Position numbers and translations under genes: made by a program. Shown here piece after piece: positions 38,437-48,168 of a stretch of DNA of 64,000 nucleotides; the first letter of the stretch is position 1; each line of letters starts with the position of its first letter. The notes under the pieces are model-generated. The model made no database searches. It was not told where the DNA came from and saw only the letters and a program-made list of their open reading frames with translations. Source of the stretch: an uncultured Marinicella sp. (GTDB lineage: Bacteria > Pseudomonadota > Gammaproteobacteria > Xanthomonadales > Marinicellaceae); NCBI GenBank assembly GCA_947502595.1, contig CANNAM010000013.1:41524-105523 (forward strand). The letters are read 5' to 3'.

Positions 38437-38728
38437 AATGCCCTCTTTTAATTTTGTTGTTATTATATTTGGCCGAAACTATAGCCCACTCAACAGCCAG
38501 AAGCCGTTAAGTGCCATGGCTTTCAGACGAATGGCTCATTTCAATGGGCAAGCGGTTGGAAAAATGTTCAACGCCACTGATTACAGGTCATTTCATCTGT
38601 TTCAATTGTCCGGAAGCATTAGAAAAATCCAAAATATAGTTTCGATTTAATCTGTGAGTGCGCAGTCAATACACTTTCTAATATGAATTTTTATCCACCA
38701 TTACTCAATACTTTTATCAGGAAACTTC

Positions 38729-39097
38729 ATGCAAACAGCGAAATTAAACCAAGTGATTATTTTGATTTCCATCAGCATATTTTCACACACTTCAGTTCAT
38801 ACAAAACCGATAGAACAACTCATCAATTATTTTATCAAAGCTTTATCTGCCGCCAATCAGCCCACCGCCTAAAAAGTCAGTTTTGATCATTACGGGTCTT
38901 TTTTAACAACAGACATCACATACTTTCACGCAGCTTATAATGTGACCCTAACTGGTGATGATTAAAAATAGGCCACTATGCTCAACAACGTCAAATCCAA
39001 AAGGGCTTGTGCAATCGAACTCAGTGAACTTATTTTACGTACTGATACTACAGTGATGGTTATTAATGAAGTTTCTGTTTACTTAGAAAGACAATCC
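38729..39097 (+). pseudogene. Decayed secreted protein gene with in-frame stops
   Basis: From the ATG at 38729 (AGGAA box upstream) a single frame reads as a signal-peptide-like start (LNQVIILISISIFSHTSVH), then IEQLINYFIKALSAANQ. It is broken by TAA at 38870, yet continues in the same frame as VSFDHYGSFLTTDITYFHAA and YNVTLTGDD. TAA at 38963 and TAG at 38969 follow, then MLNNVKSKRACAIELSELIL and TVMVINEVSVYLE. Coding-like sequence through three stops in one frame suggests a recently decayed gene, perhaps NTF2/SnoaL-like. The frame runs into the degenerate repeat at 39099. The flanking 38437-38728 and 39176-39311 hold nothing I recognise. Confidence 0.45.
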
Positions 39098-39098
39098 T

Positions 39099-39175
39099 GC
39101 CTTTCAGTCCTCAGTCACTTTGCTCCTTCTGAATGACAAAAGCGGCTGTCACCTAGAGCGCAGCCGAAAGATCTC
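39099..39175 (-). repeat. Degenerate copy of the composite B-A dispersed repeat
   Basis: On the minus strand this reads GAGATCTTTCGGCTGCGCTC, then TGACAGCCGC and TTTTGTCATTCAG, followed by AAGGAGCAAAGTGACTGAGG. These match, with mismatches and a deletion, element B and then element A of the array at 60379-61188. The order B then A is the same as in the array. Confidence 0.7.
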
Positions 39176-39338
39176 AAGCGGTGTGAGTGGTGTTTATTAT
39201 TTTGATAAATGACACTGTGTATTATTTGGGAATATTGGGATTTCTTGGTTGGAATATGTTTGTTTTGGAGGAAGTTAGGTTTAATACTCTAGGGATGTTT
39301 ACTTATAATATATGCACTTTTTAATTATGACTTGGATC

Positions 39339-40139
39339 ATGCAAACAGTAGAAACATTTTTCGGCCATTTGTGGCAGCAATACACCGACATCAACCCTCA
39401 GGCTCATGCGATTCATGCTTTGTTGGAAGCACGGGGTGAAACTGTGGTGAATGATCATGTGGCTTTGCGCACTTTCAATACTGAGAAGTTGGGGATTGAT
39501 AGGCTGTCGAAAATATTTGAGGACATGGGTTATGAGAATCGCGGCAGTTACGACTTCACCGCCAAGCAGCTCAATGCCTATCATTTTGAGCACTGTGACA
39601 ATCCGAATCACCCGAAAATATTTATCAGTGAGTTGATCACTGAATCATTTTCTGAAAAGTTGCAGGACATCGTGAAAAGGATTGATGACCAGGTCGATGC
39701 GGATGATGTTTTCGCAGCTGATTTCCTCTATACCGGTCGCCCTTGGGACTTGACTTTCACTGATTACATTGCCTTATTACAAGAAAGTGAATACGCGGCA
39801 TGGACTGCTGCATTTGGTTACAGAGCGAATCATTTTACTGTATCTATCAATCACTTAACCACGTTTTTTGACATTGATTCTCTGAATGAGTTTATCCTTG
39901 AAAATGGTTTTGCTTTGAATGAATCTGGCGGGCTGATCAAGGGCACACCTGAACAGTTGTTAGAGCAGTCTTCGACCATGGCACCGATGGTGAATTTAGA
40001 ATTCAGTGATGTGAATCATTTGATACCCAGCTGTTTTTATGAATTTGCGAAACGCTATCCGATGGCAAGTGGCAAGTTATACCAAGGCTTTATTGCAGCT
40101 TCAGCGGACAAGATTTTCGAAAGCACCAACAGCATGTAA
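39339..40139 (+). CDS. DUF1338 family protein (VOC-type, possible 2-oxo acid dioxygenase)
   Basis: About 266 residues. VNDHVALRTFN, AYHFEHCDNPNHPKIFISEL and the later GYRANHFTVSINHL carry the histidines and acidic residues typical of DUF1338. Some members (HglS/YdcJ type) are Fe(II)-dependent 2-oxoadipate dioxygenase/decarboxylases; this short form may differ in substrate. Candidate starts are 39312, 39327 and 39339; none has a strong ribosome-binding site, and I prefer the last by family N-terminus. It stands alone, convergent with nnrS. Confidence 0.8.
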   Translation: MQTVETFFGHLWQQYTDINPQAHAIHALLEARGETVVNDHVALRTFNTEKLGIDRLSKIFEDMGYENRGSYDFTAKQLNAYHFEHCDNPNHPKIFISELITESFSEKLQDIVKRIDDQVDADDVFAADFLYTGRPWDLTFTDYIALLQESEYAAWTAAFGYRANHFTVSINHLTTFFDIDSLNEFILENGFALNESGGLIKGTPEQLLEQSSTMAPMVNLEFSDVNHLIPSCFYEFAKRYPMASGKLYQGFIAASADKIFESTNSM

Positions 40140-40153
40140 TTGGCTGTTTGAAC

Positions 40154-41377
40154 TCAACCGGGTTGGCCGTCAATCCTGGGCTTAAGCAAGATGCCCAAAT
40201 ACCGCACAAAGAACAACGCAAAAGCCAGTGCCCACAAAATACCTGCCAAATCAATGCTGGCCTGATATGACATCAGGTCCAGCATGGGCACAATAAAACG
40301 CACCAACACCGCTGCAACCAGCAGTAAAAATACCGCGGTCAAAATTTTCGGTGGCTGGTGTATATTGCGTCCACTGTGACCTAAACTCACACGAGCCATC
40401 ATGCCCAACGTAACTACCCCGAGACACCCAATGGTGAACAGGTGCAAAGCCAAGAAGTACAGCTTGGGCCAAATTACCGAATAGGCAGTAACGATAAAGC
40501 CCAACACCAAAAATGCATAACCAAGGTGCAAAACCCAGACCAATGGTTTTTGCCAAATCTGATGATCGTACCATCCCCATAAACGCACCGCATGTAAAAC
40601 AGCGCTGAGTGCCGCCAGAGCAAGTATCAACCATGCCCCCCACTCACTGAAACGGAACCAACTGACCACCACCACAAAGGCAACCATCACCGGTGGCCAA
40701 AGCTTTTCTATCCAGGGAAACTTCTGGACTTGGTAGCGGTTGGTGACGCCATTCTGACTGAACATAGGAAACACCCGGCCCGCCATCACTGCAATCAACA
40801 ACAACATCAACAGCAATGCAGCGGTGGTCATTTCATTGGCCAATAAGGGTTGTTGGTTGAGCAGCAGCACATGGGTCATCACATTCAAAACTGCAAACAG
40901 CGATACCAGTACAATCATCATGTAATTACGGCGGTTGCCCCCTTTCACCAATGGTTGGGCAACAAAGTAAATCAACAACAAGGAAAAACCCACATCACCA
41001 ATGGCCAGCAGCACCACAGGCAAACCTGGGATGTAGACCACCACTCGAGCCAATAACCACAACGCAACCAGCAGCTTCAATTGGCCATGGGCGGCGGTTT
41101 GTACACCGGTCCAATTCTTTATTGCAGTGAGTAAAAAGCCGGCAATCACTGCCAAACCATAACCAAACACCATTTCATGGGCATGCCACAGGTTGAGTCC
41201 ATAATAATCAAGCCCCGGAAAATGCAGGCCACGGCGCACTGCCAGCCACAACAGCATCACGGTGGCGGCGTAAAAGCCTGCCAATAAAAAGAATGGCCTG
41301 AAGCCCAATTGCCAAAGTGCCCAGCCTTGCGGTGCAGCGACTGCTTTGGGGTCGAGTTGATTGAGAGTTTGATGCAT
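40154..41377 (-). CDS. nnrS: NnrS family heme-copper membrane protein
   Basis: A 407-residue polytopic protein with about 12 hydrophobic segments. WQLGFRPFFLLAGFYA, LWHAHEMVFGYG and AGRVFPMFSQNGV are NnrS signatures, including conserved histidines for metal or heme. NnrS proteins protect against nitric oxide and nitrosative stress. The dyad TTGACTCAGGTCAA 35 bases upstream fits control by an NO- or oxygen-sensing CRP/FNR regulator. No denitrification reductase is present in the window. Confidence 0.92.
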   Translation of the reverse strand: MHQTLNQLDPKAVAAPQGWALWQLGFRPFFLLAGFYAATVMLLWLAVRRGLHFPGLDYYGLNLWHAHEMVFGYGLAVIAGFLLTAIKNWTGVQTAAHGQLKLLVALWLLARVVVYIPGLPVVLLAIGDVGFSLLLIYFVAQPLVKGGNRRNYMMIVLVSLFAVLNVMTHVLLLNQQPLLANEMTTAALLLMLLLIAVMAGRVFPMFSQNGVTNRYQVQKFPWIEKLWPPVMVAFVVVVSWFRFSEWGAWLILALAALSAVLHAVRLWGWYDHQIWQKPLVWVLHLGYAFLVLGFIVTAYSVIWPKLYFLALHLFTIGCLGVVTLGMMARVSLGHSGRNIHQPPKILTAVFLLLVAAVLVRFIVPMLDLMSYQASIDLAGILWALAFALFFVRYLGILLKPRIDGQPG

Positions 41378-41411
41378 GAGGCAATGATAGCTTGAATGAG
41401 AAGCATTGTTA

Positions 41412-41425
41412 TTGACTCAGGTCAA
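41412..41425. promoter_or_regulatory. CRP/FNR-family (NnrR/DNR-like) site upstream of nnrS
   Basis: TTGACTCAGGTCAA has perfect half-sites TTGAC and GTCAA with a 4-base spacer, the architecture of FNR/DNR/NnrR operators. It is 35 bases before the nnrS start codon. No regulator gene of this family is in the window. Confidence 0.65.
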
Positions 41426-41513
41426 GAACCGGGTAAATAATTACCCAATCGAGTACTTTTTGGTGGGTAAAATTGACTGAATACCAGGGTTTCAATTCAG
41501 CCTTAAGCGGGCA

Positions 41514-41545
41514 TCAACCCAGCGGCCAGAAAGCCGCTGGGTTGA
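41514..41545 (-). terminator. Hairpin downstream of glnS
   Basis: A perfect 13-base stem (41514-41526 with 41533-41545) with a 6-base loop starts 11 bases after the glnS stop. There is no T-run on the minus strand, so it may stabilise the 3' end or act as a weak terminator. Confidence 0.5.
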
Positions 41546-41555
41546 GCGCATCATG

Positions 41556-43241
41556 TTATTCTGCGGACTGCTCTACTTTGGCCCAAGAATCACGCATGGT
41601 GACCACTTGGTTGAACACGGGCTTGTCCTTTTCATGGGTTTTATCGCGTTTAAAGTAGGCGTTGCGCTCAAACTGATACACCACATCGGCATCTTGCTCG
41701 GCAATGCCTGGTTCAAGCAAGGCATTGGGCAAAATACGCAATGAATCGGGATTCACTGCATCGATGAAGTTGTCCATAGAAGCTGGGTTCGGGTGGTTGA
41801 ACAAACGGTCATATAAGCGCACTTCAATGGGCTCTGCATGGGCTGCAGAAATCCAATGGATGGTGCCTTTGACTTTGCGGCCATCGGCAGTGCCACCGCG
41901 GCTTTCAGGGTCATAAGTACAACGCAACTCGATTACATTACCGGCTTCGTCTTTGATTGCTTCGCGACAGGTGATGTAATACGCATGACGCAAGCGCACT
42001 TCTCGGCCTTCGGTCAGGCGGAAAAACTTGCGGTTGGCATTGGCTTTGTAATCGGCCTGCTCAATGTAAATTTCACGACTGAATGGAATTTCACGGCTAC
42101 CAAAAGACTCATCCTGTGGGTGGTTGGCTCCGGTCAGCATTTCCACTTGGTCTTCAGGGTAGTTTTCAATCACCACTTTCAAAGGGTCAAGCACGCCCAT
42201 CACCCGTGGTGACGTTTGGTTCAAGTGGTGGCGAATAACGTCTTCAAGCACCGTCATTGAAATCACCGATTCTTTTTTACTGACGCCCACTTGTTTAACA
42301 AAATCACGGATTGCAGCAGGTGGATAGCCGCGGCGACGCAATCCAGAAATGGTCGACATTCGTGGGTCATCCCAGCCATCAACTATATTCTGCTCAACCA
42401 ATTGATTCAGCCGTCTTTTTGAGGTCACGGTAAAAGACACATTGAGTCGTGAAAATTCAATTTGTTGCGGGTGACAATCAATGTCGATGTTATCCAACAC
42501 CCAATCATACAACGGTCGATGGTCTTCAAATTCTAAAGTACACAATGAATGGGTGATGCCTTCCAGCGCATCAGAAATACAATGAGTGAAATCATACATT
42601 GGGTAGATGCACCATTTATCACCAGTGTGGATGTGGTGCATGCGTTTGATGCGGTATATCACTGGATCACGCATGTTGATGTTGCCAGATTGCATGTCAA
42701 TCTTGGCACGCAGCACTTTACTGCCATCGGCGAATTCACCGGCTTTCATGCCCCTGAATAGGGTTAAATTTTCTTCCACACTGCGCTCACGGTAAGGGCT
42801 TTCCACACCTGGGCGGTTGAAGTCACCACGGTTTTCTCGAATTTCTTCTGGGCTTTGGTCATCCACAAAAGCCAAGCCCTTTTCGATCAACTCTTCGGCA
42901 AATCCATACAAATGATCAAAGTAATCAGAGGCGTGGAATTTATTGCGGCCCCAGTCAAAACCCAGCCACTTGATGTCACGTTGAATGGCCTGGGCGTATT
43001 CATCGCTTTCTTTTTCCGGATTGGTGTCATCAAACCGCAAATGACAAATGCCTTGGTAATCGGCAGCCACCCCAAAATTCAAGCAGATTGATTTGGCATG
43101 GCCAATGTGTAAGTAGCCATTAGGCTCAGGTGGAAACCGCGTCACAACATTGCTGTGCTTTTTCGATGCCAAGTCTTCATCAATGATGTGGGTGATGAAG
43201 TTACCTACAACATTTTTTTCAATGGTGGTTTTATCAGTCAT
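41556..43241 (-). CDS. glnS: Glutaminyl-tRNA synthetase
   Basis: A 561-residue class I synthetase. The HIGH region is [15 protein letters not shown] and the KMSKS-type loop is [11 protein letters not shown]. The GlnRS-specific [10 protein letters not shown] and [14 protein letters not shown] context and the C-terminal beta-barrel part ([18 protein letters not shown]) are present. It charges tRNA-Gln directly. It is monocistronic, with gaps on both sides. Confidence 0.97.
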   Translation of the reverse strand: MTDKTTIEKNVVGNFITHIIDEDLASKKHSNVVTRFPPEPNGYLHIGHAKSICLNFGVAADYQGICHLRFDDTNPEKESDEYAQAIQRDIKWLGFDWGRNKFHASDYFDHLYGFAEELIEKGLAFVDDQSPEEIRENRGDFNRPGVESPYRERSVEENLTLFRGMKAGEFADGSKVLRAKIDMQSGNINMRDPVIYRIKRMHHIHTGDKWCIYPMYDFTHCISDALEGITHSLCTLEFEDHRPLYDWVLDNIDIDCHPQQIEFSRLNVSFTVTSKRRLNQLVEQNIVDGWDDPRMSTISGLRRRGYPPAAIRDFVKQVGVSKKESVISMTVLEDVIRHHLNQTSPRVMGVLDPLKVVIENYPEDQVEMLTGANHPQDESFGSREIPFSREIYIEQADYKANANRKFFRLTEGREVRLRHAYYITCREAIKDEAGNVIELRCTYDPESRGGTADGRKVKGTIHWISAAHAEPIEVRLYDRLFNHPNPASMDNFIDAVNPDSLRILPNALLEPGIAEQDADVVYQFERNAYFKRDKTHEKDKPVFNQVVTMRDSWAKVEQSAE

Positions 43242-43392
43242 GGATTGGTTTTATGTTCAAGATTAAGTGAAGGCATGTATTTTGACAGTAAAGCGTACAA
43301 AAATCGACCCTGATTTGCAGCATTTCTGTGTTTTTACAATTAACTTTGCATTAGAATAATAGGACAATATTCCAATAACAAGAGGGAAACAC

Positions 43393-46317
43393 ATGAAATT
43401 AACCACCTTGCTGTGCTTGGGCACATGCTTATCACTGAATGTGGCAGTGGCTGAAAAAGTCGAAACACACAACGACGCCCCAGCTGCACCACTGGTTCCA
43501 CAGGTCAAGTCAGCTGTCAAATTCGACATATCATTGCCACTGCGCATGATGAACCCCAAAGCCATAGTTGGCAAAGACAAACGCGGTGGCTCGATAATTG
43601 ACCCCGGTTCAATCAGCAATGACAGCGATGCGCCTTTTGTGCCAGACCAAGCCTTGCAAGGCGAGCTGGGTGTGTTACCCGGCCCACAATTGCAAACCAG
43701 TTTTTTTGCACTGGACAATATATCTGGGGTTTCTCCACCTGATCCCGTAGGTGATGTTGGACCCAATCATTATGTTGCGATGACCAATCTGGCCTTTGTG
43801 ATTACTGATAAAACCGGCAATGTTGAATACGGCCCAGCGGCCAACAACACCCTTTGGACTGGTTTTGGTGGTGCGTGTGAAGCGGAAAACTCTGGTGACC
43901 CAATAGCTTTGTACGACCAAATTTCCGACCGTTGGCTGCTGTCTCAGTTCACCTCTGGTGGACCTGATTATTACAACTGTGTGGCTGTTTCAACTTCACC
44001 AGATCCAACAGGTACGTATTACCGTTGGGCAGTGAGAAACAATGGCAGTGGCACAGACCTATTCCCGGACTATCCTAAATACGGGGTTTGGAGTGATGGT
44101 TTTTACATCTCTACCCGAGATTTCGATGGTGGCTCGTATGCTGGTGTGGGCGTTTATGCCTTGAACCGTGATGACATAGTCAATGGTGTTCCCAATCCCA
44201 GCATCATCTATTTCTTTGTTGACCGCTCAACCGACCCTTGGCAAGTGGGTGATGGCTTATTACCAGCAGACATTGATGGCCCAATCCCACCGCCATTGGG
44301 TTCTCCACAGTACTTTTTAGGTACTATGGATGATGGCGCGCAGTACGGTGCGGCCAATGATGCCCTGTCGCTTTGGGAGTTCCATGCTGACTTTGATACG
44401 CCAGCCAACTCCTCTTTCACCCGCACAGCATTAATTCCTACCACGCCGTTTGATACGCAATTTCCATGTGGCGGTGGCGGACGTGGCTGTATCGCACAAG
44501 CGGGCACCAGCAATAGAATTGATATTCAGTCTTACCGCCAGCGACCTTTGCATCGTTTGGCTTATCGAAATTTTGGCAGCCATGAATCTTTGGTCACCAA
44601 TCACTCAGTTGAGTCATCGGCCAATATAGGTGGCATTCGTTGGTGGGAAGTTCGCGACATGAGCAGCACCCCAAGCATTTACCAAGAAGGTACTTACGGC
44701 CCTGGTGATTCCGATGGCATCAGCCGCTGGATGGGTTCGATTGCACAGGATGCCGAAGGCAATATGGGCTTGGCTTACAGTGCATCCAGTGCCAGCATCA
44801 ACCCAGCCATCCGCTTCACTGGACGTCTAGCCGGTGACACTTTAGGTGTGATGGACCGCACTGAAGGCTCCATCATTGAGGGCACTGGTAGCCAAACTTC
44901 CAGTGAACGCTGGGGTGATTACACCTCAACCAACATCGACCCTGTTGATGACTGTACCTTCTGGCACGTCAATGAATATTACGACACCAATGGTGGTGAT
45001 TGGCAAATTCGAGTGGGCTCATTTAAGTTTGATGCTTGTGGCGATCCAGGTTTTGTGATTTCAGCAACCAACCCATCTGAGGCCATGTGTGTTGGAGACA
45101 CGGTTGACTTCAACTTGAATTTAATTTCTGTTGGTCAATATGATGGTGTGGTTACTCTGGCCGCATCTGGTGAACCAGCAACCTCGTTGGCTTCTTTCAG
45201 TAACAACCCTGTGCCCTCACTGCCTAACACCACAGTTTTGAGCTTAAGTAACACCGGTGCAATCAGTGCTGGAGATTACCTCATCAATGTATTGGGAACC
45301 TCCCCAACTGTCGACAACCAAAGTGTGGACTTGATGCTCAAAGTTTTCGAACAAGTACCTCCCATGCCCAGTTTGGTTGCCCCAGCTGATGGTGCCACCA
45401 ATCAAGATACCCAGCCCAGCTTAAACTGGACCGCGACGGATGCCTTAGATTATGTGGTTGAAGTGGCCACCGACATTGGTTTTAATAATGTGGTATTTAT
45501 TGGCAACACCACCGGTAATACGTATGTACCGAGCTCGGATTTGGACACCAGCACCACGTACTATTGGCGGGTAATTGCCAACAACGGTTGTGGCGCCAGT
45601 GCAGCTTCTGCAGTGTACTCATTCACCACAGTACCGGCACCGGGTGATTGCAGCATTGATCAAACCACCAATGTTTTATACAGTTATGACTTCGAAGCTG
45701 GTTTGAATGGCTGGAGCAGCAGCAGCAACTTAAACCCTGCTGGAACTGATGTTTGGACCGAAACCGCAGTCAGTGTCCATTCTGGCAGTGCGGCGATGCT
45801 GGGTGTTAATGTAGGCACCATCAGTGATCAGCTGTTAACCTCTCCACCGATACAAATTCCCAGTGGTGAGTTGCCAATCTCTATGAGTTTTTGGAACCAG
45901 CAAATCCTGGAAGACAGCACCTCGGCATGTTGGGATGGTGGGTTGTTAGAAATATCCACTGACGGTGGCGTAAGTTTTGCCGCAGTGACCAATGATAAAA
46001 TGCTGACCGACCCTTATGATGGCTTAATCAGCAGCCAATACAGCAACCCAGCCGGCGGCTTGGAAGGCTGGTGTGGTGACCCACAAGACTGGTTGAACTC
46101 AGTGGTTGACTTCAACGATTATGCCGGTCAAGAAGTCATATTCAGGTTCAGACTCGGCACCGACAGTTCGGTTAGTCACGAAGGTTGGTACATTGATGAC
46201 GTCAAAGTCCAAAGCTGTCAAACTGACGGCACGCCTGTCTGTGACCCGGCACCACCAGTTGGCGATGCGGACATCATTTGGTTCAATGGTTTCCAATGTG
46301 TTCAAGTTGCAGACTGA
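43393..46317 (+). CDS. Large secreted multidomain protein with NGF-type C-terminal tail
   Basis: A 974-residue exported protein with a signal peptide at about residues 1-20 (LCLGTCLSLNVAVA). Residues about 100-545 form a large domain (ISGVSPPDPVGDVGPNHYVA, YPKYGVWSDGFYISTRD) resembling beta-propeller-like extracellular proteins. A fibronectin type III-like domain covers about 655-755 (TSTTYYWRVIANNGCGASAA), then a jelly-roll-like module covers about 765-950 (YSYDFEAGLNGWSS). The last residues, DADIIWFNGFQCVQVAD, resemble the end of the protein at 58379-59326. No catalytic motif was found. A role in adhesion or surface display is only a guess. Confidence 0.8.
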   Translation: MKLTTLLCLGTCLSLNVAVAEKVETHNDAPAAPLVPQVKSAVKFDISLPLRMMNPKAIVGKDKRGGSIIDPGSISNDSDAPFVPDQALQGELGVLPGPQLQTSFFALDNISGVSPPDPVGDVGPNHYVAMTNLAFVITDKTGNVEYGPAANNTLWTGFGGACEAENSGDPIALYDQISDRWLLSQFTSGGPDYYNCVAVSTSPDPTGTYYRWAVRNNGSGTDLFPDYPKYGVWSDGFYISTRDFDGGSYAGVGVYALNRDDIVNGVPNPSIIYFFVDRSTDPWQVGDGLLPADIDGPIPPPLGSPQYFLGTMDDGAQYGAANDALSLWEFHADFDTPANSSFTRTALIPTTPFDTQFPCGGGGRGCIAQAGTSNRIDIQSYRQRPLHRLAYRNFGSHESLVTNHSVESSANIGGIRWWEVRDMSSTPSIYQEGTYGPGDSDGISRWMGSIAQDAEGNMGLAYSASSASINPAIRFTGRLAGDTLGVMDRTEGSIIEGTGSQTSSERWGDYTSTNIDPVDDCTFWHVNEYYDTNGGDWQIRVGSFKFDACGDPGFVISATNPSEAMCVGDTVDFNLNLISVGQYDGVVTLAASGEPATSLASFSNNPVPSLPNTTVLSLSNTGAISAGDYLINVLGTSPTVDNQSVDLMLKVFEQVPPMPSLVAPADGATNQDTQPSLNWTATDALDYVVEVATDIGFNNVVFIGNTTGNTYVPSSDLDTSTTYYWRVIANNGCGASAASAVYSFTTVPAPGDCSIDQTTNVLYSYDFEAGLNGWSSSSNLNPAGTDVWTETAVSVHSGSAAMLGVNVGTISDQLLTSPPIQIPSGELPISMSFWNQQILEDSTSACWDGGLLEISTDGGVSFAAVTNDKMLTDPYDGLISSQYSNPAGGLEGWCGDPQDWLNSVVDFNDYAGQEVIFRFRLGTDSSVSHEGWYIDDVKVQSCQTDGTPVCDPAPPVGDADIIWFNGFQCVQVAD

Positions 46318-46344
46318 ATTGATTTGGATTCAGCGAAGTAAAAT

Positions 46345-46375
46345 AAGGCTTCTGCATAATGCAGAAGCCTTTTTT
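46345..46375 (+). terminator. Intrinsic terminator of the secreted protein gene
   Basis: An 11-base perfect stem (AAGGCTTCTGC, 46345-46355; complement 46361-46371), a 5-base loop, and a T-run to 46375. It begins 28 bases after the stop codon. Confidence 0.9.
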
Positions 46376-46741
46376 ATGCGCCAAGTATTTTCAATGGTTA
46401 CCTTGCGCACTGTGGGTAAGCTTTTTTAGCAACTATTAATACCAGTGCTGTTAACCATTTATTCACAACAAAACTTGCAGGCTTCAATACCTTAATTAAG
46501 ATGATTGGGCGACTAAACAGGTACTGAGCGAAGCAATTGAGACCAATAAACTTAATGTCCAGACGCTAATACCAATCACTCCCTTAGTCTCCAAAGCTGT
46601 ATCCAACACACCACTTTTCGGTTTCAAAACAAAGGCTTTAAAACCTACAGTCAGTGCATATTAGTGTCCTGAGCTGATGAATTAATTAGCTGTATATTGG
46701 GCTTTCAGACAATGGCTCTTAGATTAATATGGTCACATAAA
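46376..46741. other. Gene-free stretch upstream of the ccm operon
   Basis: No open frame with a credible start or ribosome-binding site and no RNA gene recognised. Only the 3' end near the FNR box at 46742 shows a clear signal. Confidence 0.4.
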
Positions 46742-46755
46742 TTGATGCAAATCAA
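46742..46755. promoter_or_regulatory. FNR/Anr box upstream of ccmA
   Basis: TTGATGCAAATCAA is an exact match to the FNR consensus TTGAT-N4-ATCAA. It lies 109 bases before the ccmA start codon. A TATATA at 46785-46790 could be a -10 element, but its distance from the box is larger than for a standard class II site, so the promoter position is unsure. Confidence 0.65.
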
Positions 46756-46864
46756 AATCCAGTCCGATATATCAGTTAGTCGAGTATATACGACCATGTT
46801 TGCTTTACAATTGGTGGTCCAGTCACTAAAATCTATGGCTCAAAAATAGCCTTAAACCATACCA

Positions 46865-47500
46865 TTGACCACTGCCCTGTTACAAATTGATCAAGCCCAA
46901 TGCCAAAGGTCTGGTGAATGGCTGTTTGCTCCCGTTTCATTGGCCATGAATCCAGGCCAGTTGGCAGTGATTGCAGGGCCTAACGGCTCAGGCAAAACCA
47001 CATTATTAGAAGCTTTGGCTGGTTTGAGTTTAATGGCATCTGGCCAGCGCTTATTCAACCACAGCACCGAGCTGAAACAGTGGCTGAAGCACAGTCATTA
47101 CTTGGGTCATAAGCTAGGCAATCAAGGCAGTTTAACTTGTGCAGAAAACTTACAATTTGTGGCCAACGTCAACCTGACCACAGTCAGTGAAAGTACTATT
47201 GAGGACGTATTAACCCGCGCTGGCTTGGCCGGTTATGATTACCAGCATGCCAGTGATTTATCGGCTGGTCAAAAGAAACGCTTGGCCTTGAGTCGTTTGT
47301 TGCTACTGAACAAAACCTTTTGGTTGTTGGATGAGCCATTTGTCAACTTAGACCACGCCGGCTGTGAATGGCTGTACCAAGTCATTGAGCACCACATCAA
47401 ACAAGGTGGTTGTGTCATATTAACTGCCCACGATCAAAAGAAAATTCACGCCATGGCACAACACCATATGAACTTAGAGCCTGCACTGGAGGTCGCGTGA
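46865..47500 (+). CDS. ccmA: Heme exporter ATPase CcmA
   Basis: A 211-residue ABC ATPase. Walker A is GPNGSGKTT, the signature is LSAGQKKRLALSRL and Walker B is FWLLDEPF. It powers release of heme-loaded CcmE from CcmC. The only sensible start is TTG at 46865, with no strong ribosome-binding site visible, so expression may be limited at initiation. First gene of ccmABCDEFGHI. Confidence 0.93.
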   Translation: MTTALLQIDQAQCQRSGEWLFAPVSLAMNPGQLAVIAGPNGSGKTTLLEALAGLSLMASGQRLFNHSTELKQWLKHSHYLGHKLGNQGSLTCAENLQFVANVNLTTVSESTIEDVLTRAGLAGYDYQHASDLSAGQKKRLALSRLLLLNKTFWLLDEPFVNLDHAGCEWLYQVIEHHIKQGGCVILTAHDQKKIHAMAQHHMNLEPALEVA

Positions 47501-48159
47501 GATTTTGGGCCCTGTTCAAACGTGATGTTTTGGTTGCATGGCGCAAAAAGTCCAACATTTACCAACCACTGGTGTTCCAACTGTTGATCGTCACCATGTT
47601 CCCACTGGGCTTGGGTGCAGGCGCACAAACATTGGCCAAAATCGCCCCTGCAGTGGTGTGGATTCTGGCCTTACTGAGCACATTGATCACTTTGGAAAAT
47701 ATTTTCAAAAATGATTATGAGGACGGCAGCTTAGATGTCTACGTGCTCTCTGGCATGAGCTTACCCACTGCCACCTTGAGCAAAGCAGCTGCGCATTGGC
47801 TTACCACGGGTGTGCCGGTAATTTTATTTGCGCCAGTGATCGGTGTGTTACTGCATTTACCCGCCCAAGCTTATGCTGTTTTGATGTTGTCTTTGTTGCT
47901 GGCAACCCCCATATTCAGCCTGTTAGGCACGGTTGGTTCCGCTTTAATCATGAACATCAAAAATGGTGGCATGCTACTGAGCGTATTGATCATGCCCTTG
48001 TTGGCGCCGGTGTTGATTTTTGGCGCAGGTGCGGTACTGGAAACCACATTGGGCAATTCAGCTTTTGGACATTTGATGTTGCTGTTAGGCTGCACTGTTC
48101 TGAGCATCACTTTGGCACCTCTGGCAGCAGCGGCAGCGGTGAAAATAAATTTAGAGTAA
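47497..48159 (+). CDS. ccmB: Heme exporter membrane subunit CcmB
   Basis: About 220 residues with six hydrophobic segments. FKRDVLVAWRKKSNIYQPLV starts the protein and DYEDGSLDVYVLSGMSL is a CcmB signature. It pairs with CcmA and CcmC. The GTG at 47497 overlaps the ccmA stop (GTGA) and has a GGAGG box before it. The open frame back to 47410 would overlap ccmA much more. Confidence 0.94.
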   Translation: MRFWALFKRDVLVAWRKKSNIYQPLVFQLLIVTMFPLGLGAGAQTLAKIAPAVVWILALLSTLITLENIFKNDYEDGSLDVYVLSGMSLPTATLSKAAAHWLTTGVPVILFAPVIGVLLHLPAQAYAVLMLSLLLATPIFSLLGTVGSALIMNIKNGGMLLSVLIMPLLAPVLIFGAGAVLETTLGNSAFGHLMLLLGCTVLSITLAPLAAAAAVKINLE

Positions 48160-48168
48160 TGTAAACAC

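Noticed and set aside
38683..38886. A 67-residue plus-strand open frame
   Set aside because: It is out of frame with the better supported, signal-peptide-like reading from 38729 and has no ribosome-binding site.
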